From positions 1 to 12,762 of the forward strand of contig JASFEP010000092.1 of assembly GCA_050124775.1 (NCBI GenBank): DNA of 12,762 bases, given 5' to 3'. The stretch's first letter is position 1; each line of letters starts with the position of its first letter. The notes beneath the pieces are model-generated. The model had not been told where the DNA came from. It saw only the letters and a program-made list of their open reading frames with translations, and did not search any database. This document shows, piece by piece, positions 6,701 to 12,762 of the stretch. The stretch comes from WTAW01 sp050124775 (GTDB lineage: Bacteria > Acidobacteriota > Aminicenantia > Aminicenantales > Aminicenantaceae). The translations under genes and the position numbers were made by a program.

Positions 6701-8101
6701 TCAGTCGAGATCCCATTCCTGCAGATATTCGGGGACCGATACAGGCCATGCGAATCTGTCTTCGATCTCCTTCGCTAAGCTGAAAGCCCCATTTTTTTCG
6801 CCGTGTGTTATGAACAACCGCCGTGGTGGCGATTTGAAAAAACTCAGCCATTTCAAAAGGCCGTCTCTGTCAGCATGAGCAGAGAAACCCTGGATCTGCC
6901 GGATTTTCATTTTAACCGGATACAGAGTGCCATGAATCCGAACTTCTGGCATTCCATCCAAGATCAAACGTCCTAAAGTGCCGTGTGCTTGATATCCTAC
7001 AAAAAGAATTGTGGATCCTTTCCGGGAAATATTATGGACCAGGTGATGCTTGATCCTCCCGCCCGTACACATCCCAGATCCAGCCATGATCACACAGGAT
7101 CCGCGAATGGAGTTGATCGCTTTGGATTGTGCGACCGAATGCACTAATCTCAATCCGGGAAAACTGAAGGGCGATTCCCCTTTCTCAAAAAGATCCCGCG
7201 CTTCCCTATCGAGATAATTTTTATAACGCTCAAAAACATGAGTGATATCCACGGCCATCGGGCTGTCCAGAAATATCATCAGATAAGGGATCTTGTCTTT
7301 TCGAGCAAGACGGCTCAGACAGTACATCACTTCTTGCGCTCTTTCGATGGCAAAAGTGGGGATAAGAATGTTCCCCCCAGCGTTGACGGTTTCAAGAATA
7401 ACATCTCGGAGAAGATTTTCCGCACTCCCATAGTCTTCGTGATTTCTGTCTCCGTATGTGGATTCCATGACTACATAATCGGCCTGCTCGAAGACTGAAG
7501 GATCACGAACGAGGGGTTTGTCCCACTGTCCGATATCGCCTGAAAAGATAAGTCTTTGACGCTTATTATTCTCTTCGATGATCAGCTCGACCATAGCCGC
7601 ACCGAGGATATGGCCTGCATCGTGGAGACGCATCATCACGCCGTCGTTCAGTGGATAGAGGGCATCATAGGGCACATTTTTTACCAAAGGGAACGTCTTT
7701 TCCGCATCCTTTACTGTATACAGAGGGATCTCTGGATAGGGGCCTTTCCTTTTCTCTCTTTTGTGTCTTTTCTTCTTGTAGGCGGCATCTTCTTCCTGGA
7801 TCTCAGCAGAATCCTTGAGCACGATCTCGAGCATCTCATTCGATGCCGATGTGGTCAAAATCCGTCCAGAAAAACCCTCCCTTACCAATTTGGGGACAAG
7901 ACCGGAGTGATCCAGATGCACATGTGTCAGAATAATATAATCGATCCGGGAGGCAGACACCGGAAACGGCTCCCAGTTCCGGTTGAGATATTCTCTTTCT
8001 TGATACAATCCGCAATCGACGATTATCTGGAGTCCTCCCGCACTCACCAAATAGGAAGATCCCGTTACTTGCTGTGTTGCACCCAGAAATTTTATTTTCA
8101 C
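6701..8101 (-). CDS. metallo-beta-lactamase/beta-CASP RNA-processing nuclease (YSH1/CPSF-like)
   Basis: This 466-residue cytoplasmic protein belongs to the MBL-beta-CASP family, whose members cut RNA. The MBL core has HVHLDHSG (metal-binding 60-65), a later DAGHILGA histidine and the FSGDIG aspartate. The beta-CASP cap follows, with MESTYGDR, PTFAIERAQEVMY and the MAGSGMCTGGRI loop. The C-terminal RMMBL part has GFSAHADRDGLLKWL and the final metal-binding THGE. The length suits the bacterial family. I chose a GTG start (MKIKFLGAT), which matches the usual family N terminus and has ACAGG a suitable distance upstream; an in-frame TTG at 8116 is possible but has its AGG directly adjacent. It follows the half-size permease by about 20 bp, so it is probably cotranscribed. 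Its stop lies 9 bp from the convergent kinase gene. Confidence 0.92.
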   Translation of the reverse strand: MKIKFLGATQQVTGSSYLVSAGGLQIIVDCGLYQEREYLNRNWEPFPVSASRIDYIILTHVHLDHSGLVPKLVREGFSGRILTTSASNEMLEIVLKDSAEIQEEDAAYKKKRHKREKRKGPYPEIPLYTVKDAEKTFPLVKNVPYDALYPLNDGVMMRLHDAGHILGAAMVELIIEENNKRQRLIFSGDIGQWDKPLVRDPSVFEQADYVVMESTYGDRNHEDYGSAENLLRDVILETVNAGGNILIPTFAIERAQEVMYCLSRLARKDKIPYLMIFLDSPMAVDITHVFERYKNYLDREARDLFEKGESPFSFPGLRLVHSVAQSKAINSIRGSCVIMAGSGMCTGGRIKHHLVHNISRKGSTILFVGYQAHGTLGRLILDGMPEVRIHGTLYPVKMKIRQIQGFSAHADRDGLLKWLSFFKSPPRRLFITHGEKNGAFSLAKEIEDRFAWPVSVPEYLQEWDLD

Positions 8102-8122
8102 GTCCAAACCTGTCAACCTGAA

Positions 8123-8617
8123 CTATTTCATTCCTGAAAAAAATACTTGAGCGATGAGTCCGGCAATGGGAGGGAAGAAGAAGGTGCAGGCGAAACGGAT
8201 AAACGTAAATTTCCATCCCATGACACCTACTTCCAGGGGTACACGCGCGATCGCCCAAAGAGACCAGGCTGTCACATAGGCAACCATAGTCCCCAATCCT
8301 GCCCCTGCTTTAAGAAGGCCTGCGGCTAGGGGCAAGCTCACATAGGGCCCCCCTGGAGTTATGCCGCCCGCTAGCGTCCCGATGAGTATTCCTCTGAGGC
8401 CCGATGCATCCCCGATCCATCGGTTGATCTGAGCCTGTGGAAGTAAAACTTGAACCATACCGGCCAAAATAAATGCAAAAACCAGGAGTGGCAGAATTTC
8501 TGCGGTCATCTTCAGCGATAGTTTCAATCCTGTGACGTGTTGCCCCTCGCCTTTAGCATATCCATATAAAAGAGCCGCGATCGCAAGCACGGCCATGATC
8601 GCTGTCGGTATCAACAT
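8123..8617 (-). CDS. half-size permease of the ArsP/YraQ family
   Basis: This 164-residue integral membrane protein has about five hydrophobic segments (near residues 2-20, 42-60, 78-105, 108-125 and 138-160). The segments LPLLVFAFILAGMVQVLLP, GILIGTLAGGITPGGPYVSL and TAWSLWAIARVPLE resemble the ArsP_1 (DUF318, YraQ) permease family. Full-length members are about 340 residues with two similar halves; this is one half-length unit with clean ends, so it looks like a naturally half-size protein that would need to dimerise. The ATG follows AGGGAG at seven bases; an upstream in-frame TTG at 8641 would place the Shine-Dalgarno inside the gene and is rejected. It sits 56 bp after the amidohydrolase pair and about 20 bp before the nuclease gene. 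Some ArsP proteins export organoarsenicals, but the substrate here is unknown. Confidence 0.75.
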   Translation of the reverse strand: MLIPTAIMAVLAIAALLYGYAKGEGQHVTGLKLSLKMTAEILPLLVFAFILAGMVQVLLPQAQINRWIGDASGLRGILIGTLAGGITPGGPYVSLPLAAGLLKAGAGLGTMVAYVTAWSLWAIARVPLEVGVMGWKFTFIRFACTFFFPPIAGLIAQVFFSGMK

Positions 8618-8673
8618 ATTCGATCTCCCTTTTTTTGCCAATATTCTATTCCTGTCGGGTGGTATATCCAGTC

Positions 8674-9942
8674 TTAATGGTTGTTTTCATACACCATTTT
8701 GCCATCGATATAAACTCTTTCTACGAAGGTCCTGTAGTGGAAAGGGTCGCCGGAAAGGACGACCAGGTCAGCGTCTTTATCGGGTTCGATGCTGCCGATA
8801 CGGTCTGCTACTCCCAGAACCTCTGCAGCACTCAAAGTGATAGCCCGAAGCGCCAGGTCCCGCTCGAGGCCCCCTTTGACAGCGAATGCAGTCAGGAGAG
8901 GGAGCTCACGGATAGTGCCCACCCCAAAAGCCTCCTCGCCTTTTATGATGACTTTCACTCCTGAGGAGGCCAGGATGGCAGCATTTTTGATCGTGATGTC
9001 TTGCGTCTCCATACGCCGGGGCCCTACACCAAAGGGGCTCACGATCACTGGCACTTCCCTCTTGGCTATCTCTTCAGCGACTTTGTAGCCCTCCGTGCAA
9101 CCCACCAGAACCCCTTCGAGGCTGAATTCATCTAAAATCCGTAGGACTGTCAGGATATCATCCACTCTATAGCACTCGAAAAAAGCCGTCAATTTGCCCA
9201 TTCTCACCTGGGCCAACGGTTCAAGTTTGAGGTCTCTTTTTGGAGGCTTAACCTCTTTATCCTTCGCCTTTGTCCTTGTGTAATTGTCCCACTGCCTGAT
9301 ATAATCTTCAGCTTCCAACAGGGCTTTTCTGATCAGATAAGCACTTCCCATTCGCGTAGAAGGCAGTCTGCCCTTACTCCCATAGGTGGTCTTAGGTCCT
9401 TCGCCTAGAGAAAATTTTAGACCGGCGGGCTCCCGAAGAATCATTTCCGAGACGGTTTTACCCCGAAATTTCACCACGGCCGTTTGGCCACCGATCACAT
9501 TCTGCCTTCCCGGCGTGAGCATCCCCGAGGTGATGCCGGCCATCCGTGTATACTTAATATTCTTATTGAAGGGATTAATCGCATCGATGATCTTGAGCTG
9601 TGCGGTATTCGGGGCGGAAATCTCATCGGCATTGGGCCCTTCGTACCTGGACCCGGCTCCCAATGTCGTGTGAGACTCGATCAAACCGGGAAGGATCCAT
9701 CTGTCTTTCAAATCGATAATTTTGGCGTCTTCGGGGATTTCGAACTCCTTCCCCACCTTTTCGATCTTTCCCTCACGGATCAGGATCTTTCCTTCAGAGA
9801 TCTTGCCATGGCTAATGGTCAGGATCCGGTCGGCTTCGAGAACAAGTACGTCATCAGTATCTCCTGAACCCGGCCAAACAGCCAAGTTCAGTATTATCAA
9901 AATGAATGCTATGAAAAAAAGTTGAGTCCTCATGGTTATCAT
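8674..9942 (-). CDS. secreted amidohydrolase-like protein, probable pseudoenzyme
   Basis: This 422-residue protein has an N-terminal signal segment (about residues 5-24) and the amidohydrolase fold of the imidazolonepropionase-like group. A small beta domain opens and closes the chain (LILREGKIEKVG-like start, IGSIEPDKDADLVVLSGDPF end) around the TIM barrel. Compared with its upstream neighbour, the usual metal-binding positions are changed: HxH reads HTT (His91 kept, Thr93), the strand-5 His is Glu256, the strand-6 His is Gly281, and the strand-8 TDAD segment is replaced by KGEEA. Lys176, aligned with the strand-4 lysine, remains. There are no stops or frameshifts. The ATG overlaps the neighbour's TGA (ATGA) and has GGAG seven bases upstream, so the two are coupled. 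It may be a structural or regulatory partner, or use altered chemistry. Confidence 0.86.
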   Translation of the reverse strand: MITMRTQLFFIAFILIILNLAVWPGSGDTDDVLVLEADRILTISHGKISEGKILIREGKIEKVGKEFEIPEDAKIIDLKDRWILPGLIESHTTLGAGSRYEGPNADEISAPNTAQLKIIDAINPFNKNIKYTRMAGITSGMLTPGRQNVIGGQTAVVKFRGKTVSEMILREPAGLKFSLGEGPKTTYGSKGRLPSTRMGSAYLIRKALLEAEDYIRQWDNYTRTKAKDKEVKPPKRDLKLEPLAQVRMGKLTAFFECYRVDDILTVLRILDEFSLEGVLVGCTEGYKVAEEIAKREVPVIVSPFGVGPRRMETQDITIKNAAILASSGVKVIIKGEEAFGVGTIRELPLLTAFAVKGGLERDLALRAITLSAAEVLGVADRIGSIEPDKDADLVVLSGDPFHYRTFVERVYIDGKMVYENNH

Positions 9943-11207
9943 CTCGCAACTCCAGCTGTTCTCTTGCTGCTCTCGAGCTCATACATGACACGGCCGTCGA
10001 TAAAAACTTTCTGTACGCTTGTCTGAACATCAAAGGGATCCCCATCAAAGAGAACGAGGTCCGCATCTTTTCCAGGCTCGATGCTTCCGATCCGTTTCTC
10101 CATCCCGATGAGTTTTGCGGGATTGATAGTGATCGCTTTGAGTGCCTCCAATGGGTCCATCCCGTATTTCACGGCAATGCTCGCCTGAAAACGCAAGAAT
10201 TCCTGCTGGACGACATCGGCATCGGTCATAATGTTGACTTCGACCCCATTATCGACAAGATAATCCGCGAGATTGATCAGTTTCCCCCGATCGTCAAAAA
10301 CGATCATCTTTGGACCGACGACGACAACGATGTCTCTTCTCGCTAATTCATTTGCGACTTTATAAGACTCCTCTGCATGGGCGAGTGAAAGCCTGTAGAA
10401 ATCGAACTCATCAGCGAGCCGGACGGCTGTCATGATATCATCCACATCCGAGGCATGAATGTGCACGGGGAGTTCTCTGTCCAAGACCTTGAGCATGGCC
10501 TCGTTTTTGAGGTTTCTTTTGGGAGGTGGAGTGTCCGGTTTCTTTTCTTTAGCTTTTTGGTACGAAAGCAAGCTGGCTTTATAGTCTGCGGCGTCCATCA
10601 TCGCTTTTCGCACAACATAGGCTGTTCCCATTTTTGTCATGGGCATTTGCCCTTTGGATGCGTAATAGCCCTTTTTTCCCATGGCCATTTTCATATCCGC
10701 GGGAAAAACAAGGATCATCTCATCCACTGTTTTTCCATTGAGCTTGAGAGCTGCGGACTGCCCGCCGATGACATTTCCGCTTCCAGGCCTGGCAATGATC
10801 GTGGTCACTCCTTGAGCCACGGCATCCTTGAAGGATCCCTTATGCGGTTCCACCCCTTCCGGGTGGATACTGTCGATAATCCTGAGATGGGGAGTGCAGG
10901 GATCGCTCATCTCGTTATCTTCTGTAATCCCCCCGCTAGGTCCAAGTCCCAGATGAGAATGGGAATCGATAAGCCCCGGCGTCACCCACATTCCATCGGC
11001 ATCTATGACACGAGCGCCGTTTTCGGATATATCCGACAGGGCCTCCACTCTGTCTATCTTGCCGTTTTTAATGACGACCGATCCTCTCTCCAAGGTGCCT
11101 TGAGTGACGGTCAGCACCCGTGCATTTTTTATGACATAAACGTCACTCAATGCCCATACACTCGCAAAAAGGAAAAAACCGACACAAAAACACACCACTT
11201 TTTTCAT
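9939..11207 (-). CDS. secreted metal-dependent amidohydrolase, imidazolonepropionase-like
   Basis: This 422-residue protein has a signal peptide (MKKVVCFCVGFFLFASVWA, cleavage near residue 19), so it acts outside the cytoplasm. The amidohydrolase metal site appears intact: DSHSHLG (His83, His85), a strand-4 Lys172 that may be the carboxylated lysine, HIHASD (His250), LAHAEES (His276) and TDAD (Asp328). The end, IGSIEPGKDADLVLFDGDPF, is the standard closing beta-domain motif. Related secreted proteins hydrolyse cyclic amides or C-terminal dipeptide-type bonds, but the substrate cannot be read from sequence. I chose the ATG at 11207, with GAGGA upstream; a TTG at 11222 would put that site inside the gene. 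Its TGA overlaps the ATG of the degenerate paralogue, implying equal production and possibly a heteromeric complex. Confidence 0.9.
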   Translation of the reverse strand: MKKVVCFCVGFFLFASVWALSDVYVIKNARVLTVTQGTLERGSVVIKNGKIDRVEALSDISENGARVIDADGMWVTPGLIDSHSHLGLGPSGGITEDNEMSDPCTPHLRIIDSIHPEGVEPHKGSFKDAVAQGVTTIIARPGSGNVIGGQSAALKLNGKTVDEMILVFPADMKMAMGKKGYYASKGQMPMTKMGTAYVVRKAMMDAADYKASLLSYQKAKEKKPDTPPPKRNLKNEAMLKVLDRELPVHIHASDVDDIMTAVRLADEFDFYRLSLAHAEESYKVANELARRDIVVVVGPKMIVFDDRGKLINLADYLVDNGVEVNIMTDADVVQQEFLRFQASIAVKYGMDPLEALKAITINPAKLIGMEKRIGSIEPGKDADLVLFDGDPFDVQTSVQKVFIDGRVMYELESSKRTAGVAR

Positions 11208-11263
11208 GTTATATCCTCGCAATAGCCGTTCTTTTGGCGAAAGGATTTTTAAATAGAAAAGAT

Positions 11264-11293
11264 ATTATGATTCCGGAAGAAGAGATCTCACAA
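11264..11293 (-). promoter_or_regulatory. possible sigma-70-type promoter for the amidohydrolase pair
   Basis: On the minus strand TTGTGA and CATAAT are separated by 18 bases, about 60 bases before the amidohydrolase ATG. Matches are 4/6 and 5/6 to the sigma-70 boxes. The region is AT-rich, so a chance match is possible, and the genes may instead be read through from the small gene upstream. Confidence 0.35.
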
Positions 11294-11307
11294 GCGTTTA
11301 ATTGCGA

Positions 11308-11499
11308 TCAAGAATCCGAATTTTTATCTACGTCCGTGTTTTCAGCTTTGTGTTTATCCTTGTTCTCTTCCCAGAATGCCAGGCAGCTGGTGTCACAAAA
11401 GTGATACACATATTCGGCCCCTTCTGCATGCATAGCGGCTGCCTTGGGGATCATTTTCTTACAGACATGACAGGCAATTTTTTCGTTGTCTTCGCTCAT
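11308..11499 (-). CDS. small Cys-rich metal-binding protein, DUF3330/TRASH-like
   Basis: This 63-residue protein is probably cytoplasmic, as there is no signal or membrane segment. Residues 10-43 carry a zinc-ribbon-like pattern: CHVC (Cys10, Cys13), then about 20 residues including EGAEYVYHFC (Cys35), and DTSC (Cys39) followed by an aromatic pair. From memory this resembles DUF3330 and TRASH-type small domains, which occur alone or near metal-handling genes; the match was not searched. The C-terminal 20 residues are charged and probably disordered. The ATG has AAAGG upstream at a good spacing, and a convincing promoter lies just ahead. It is 100 bp upstream of the amidohydrolase pair in the same direction. 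A metal or redox role is inferred only from the cysteines. Confidence 0.75.
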   Translation of the reverse strand: MSEDNEKIACHVCKKMIPKAAAMHAEGAEYVYHFCDTSCLAFWEENKDKHKAENTDVDKNSDS

Positions 11500-11528
11500 T
11501 ATTTAACCTTTCTCAAATATAACAACTT

Positions 11529-11557
11529 CTTATACCATCCACACAGCATAAATTCAA
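11529..11557 (-). promoter_or_regulatory. sigma-70-type promoter for the small Cys-rich protein gene
   Basis: On the minus strand TTGAAT and TATAAG are separated by exactly 17 bases. Transcription would start near 11522, about 22 bases before the ATG and directly ahead of its AAAGG site. A 10-bp palindrome GATGATCATC (11558-11567) touches the -35 box and could be an operator, but palindromes of this length are common. Confidence 0.5.
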
Positions 11558-11708
11558 GATGATCATCATGCATGAGTATTTCCAAAATCATGGACGCACG
11601 CATCGCTTCTCATGTTTTTACCCGCCACACACTTGCGGTCACTCAATAACGCTAGATGATTCCTCGACATCACGGTTGTGGAATTGCTTATTCGTTCACA
11701 CGGAGACA

Positions 11709-12563
11709 TCAAGGTCCGAGGGGTTCGAATATATATTTTTCTTTGGCCTTTTTGATCCTTCCAAAATAATGGACAGGGTCGTGATCGAGAGCGATAATCC
11801 ACTTTTCCTTCACCGCTTTCTCGAAATAAACAGTCTTGGTTTCGAGAGTTGTCACGGGGAAAAGGTCATAGCTGGCGATGTAACTCAATCCCAGATGGGC
11901 GGACGTAGGTACCATGTCTCCAAAAAAAACGAGCGTTTCTTCCTCAGAGAGAACCTTCACTCCTTGATGAAAAGAGGTATGTCCGGGCATGAGCTCAACG
12001 AAAACACCTCGAGCGATCTCTGCATTACCCTCAACGAGTTGGAGTTTCTTATGCTCTTGGAGGGGCATAAAATTGTCCTGGAAGTAGCTGGTTTTGTCCC
12101 TGGAGTGGGGATTCAGGGCATAGTCCCATTCCCCTTTTTGAATGACATACTTTGCATTCGGAAAGGTCGGAACAACATCACCCTGGTCATTTTTGTATGT
12201 GTTCCCCCCGCAGTGGTCGAAATGAAGGTGTGTGTTTATGACATGAGTGATATCTCCAGGCGAAAAGCTCAGGGCTGCCAGAGATTCCAAAAGATCGGGT
12301 TTTCTCTCGATAGCATAATAGTCGTAAAACTTGGGAGGGATCAACGAACCCACGCCCGTATCCACGAGGATCAAATCTGTATCCCCTTCGATGAGGATGG
12401 AGTTGAGCCCCATTTGAATTCTGTTCAACTCATCGGCAGGAAAGACCTTCACCCAGAGAGGCTTGGGCACAACCCCGAACATTGCGCCTCCATCCAGATA
12501 GAAAAAACCGTCTCTAAGCCCAAAGATTTGGAACTGTCCGAGACGGATCATGTGGGAGATCAT
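11709..12563 (-). CDS. metallo-beta-lactamase-fold hydrolase, lactonase-like
   Basis: This 284-residue cytoplasmic protein has the complete MBL metal site: THLHFDHCG (HxHxDH at 112-117), PGHTSFH for the next histidine, FFGDMVP for the bridging aspartate and LDHDP for the last histidine. The N-terminal segment DGGAMFGVVPKPLWVKVFP and ILVDTGVG are typical of the group that includes N-acyl-homoserine lactonase-like and YflN-like enzymes. The substrate is not defined: a lactone, thioester or other ester-like compound is possible. The ATG overlaps the nuoI stop (ATGA), so it is translated by coupling despite a poor ribosome site; a second ATG four codons later is less likely. No terminator was recognised in the 209 bp after it. 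Confidence 0.88.
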   Translation of the reverse strand: MISHMIRLGQFQIFGLRDGFFYLDGGAMFGVVPKPLWVKVFPADELNRIQMGLNSILIEGDTDLILVDTGVGSLIPPKFYDYYAIERKPDLLESLAALSFSPGDITHVINTHLHFDHCGGNTYKNDQGDVVPTFPNAKYVIQKGEWDYALNPHSRDKTSYFQDNFMPLQEHKKLQLVEGNAEIARGVFVELMPGHTSFHQGVKVLSEEETLVFFGDMVPTSAHLGLSYIASYDLFPVTTLETKTVYFEKAVKEKWIIALDHDPVHYFGRIKKAKEKYIFEPLGP

Positions 12564-12762
12564 CTGGTCAGCTTGTCAAGATCGTAAATCAGAGCTTCCC
12601 GCGAATACTCAGCGATCTCGACCTCATCCGTATCCATGCGAATGGCATCTTCCGGACAGGCTTCCACGCAGAATCCACAAAAACAACATCGTGTGAGGTC
12701 GATGATAAACGTGGAAGGATATTTTTGTATTTCAGGATCGGGATCTTCTGCCGCTTCGATAT
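12560..12762 (-). CDS. nuoI: NADH-quinone oxidoreductase subunit I (NuoI), C-terminal part (5' end beyond the window)
   Basis: The last 67 codons and stop are visible. They contain a 4Fe-4S ferredoxin motif (CCFCGFCVEACPEDAI, Cys-x2-Cys-x2-Cys-x3-Cys-Pro), preceded by TFIIDLTR and followed by EVEIAEYSREALIYDLDKL. This is the arrangement of the second cluster and C-terminal tail of NuoI, which passes electrons from the peripheral arm of complex I towards quinone. The rest, including the first cluster, lies right of the window. Its TGA overlaps the ATG of the lactonase-like gene by 4 bp. A related ferredoxin subunit of another membrane complex is possible but less likely given the tail. Confidence 0.85.
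   Translation of the reverse strand, partial: IEAAEDPDPEIQKYPSTFIIDLTRCCFCGFCVEACPEDAIRMDTDEVEIAEYSREALIYDLDKLTR

Noticed and set aside
6680..6710. Bidirectional terminator in the 9-bp gap between the convergent kinase and nuclease genes
   Set aside because: No stem of useful length with a U-run is visible; TTTTAAAA alone is not enough.
10455..11225. Plus-strand reading frame (256 codons) opposite the intact amidohydrolase
   Set aside because: It has low-complexity, His/Cys-rich translation typical of antisense reading and no family resemblance; the opposite strand carries a clear enzyme.
11559..12587. Long plus-strand reading frame (342 codons) opposite the lactonase-like gene
   Set aside because: It is antisense to a gene with a complete MBL metal site, shows no recognisable domain and has no ribosome site; it is a shadow of the opposite strand's codon pattern.

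Overview
This window comes from a Gram-negative bacterium. Evidence for an outer membrane is a TolC-type channel, a periplasmic adaptor protein and several secreted hydrolases. The combination of sigma-54 two-component control, tandem secreted imidazolonepropionase-like amidohydrolases, a half-size ArsP-type permease and complex I suggests an anaerobic or deep-branching lineage, for example the Acidobacteriota/Aminicenantes range. That assignment is a guess from gene content and cannot be proven here.

Layout: positions 1-3578 (minus strand) hold an ABC-type efflux operon read in the order adaptor, ATPase, ATPase, TolC. The TolC gene runs off the left edge. No permease is present, so it is presumably encoded further left. 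Positions 3579-3969 are a divergent control region. Positions 3970-6691 (plus strand) encode a sigma-54-activating response regulator and its overlapping histidine kinase. A 9-bp convergent gap follows. Positions 6701-11499 (minus strand) then carry, in transcription order, a 63-residue cysteine-rich protein, two secreted amidohydrolases overlapping by 4 bp, a half-size permease and a beta-CASP metallo-beta-lactamase nuclease. Positions 11709-12762 (minus strand) carry the end of nuoI (complex I) overlapping by 4 bp with a lactonase-like metallo-beta-lactamase.

The most complete system is the efflux/two-component module. The divergent region has two full matches to the sigma-54 consensus (TGGCAYR-N4-TTGCW), one facing each way. 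Between them lies a perfect palindrome that looks like the enhancer site of the response regulator, and a second, imperfect copy touches the regulator's own -24 element. The kinase has two transmembrane helices with almost no external loop, so it probably senses within the membrane or through the transporter. The simplest model is a self-controlled envelope-stress or peptide/antibiotic efflux circuit.

The second notable point is the amidohydrolase pair. The upstream-translated partner keeps the metal-binding residues. The downstream one has lost most of them but remains an intact, translationally coupled, secreted protein, which suggests a pseudoenzyme partner.
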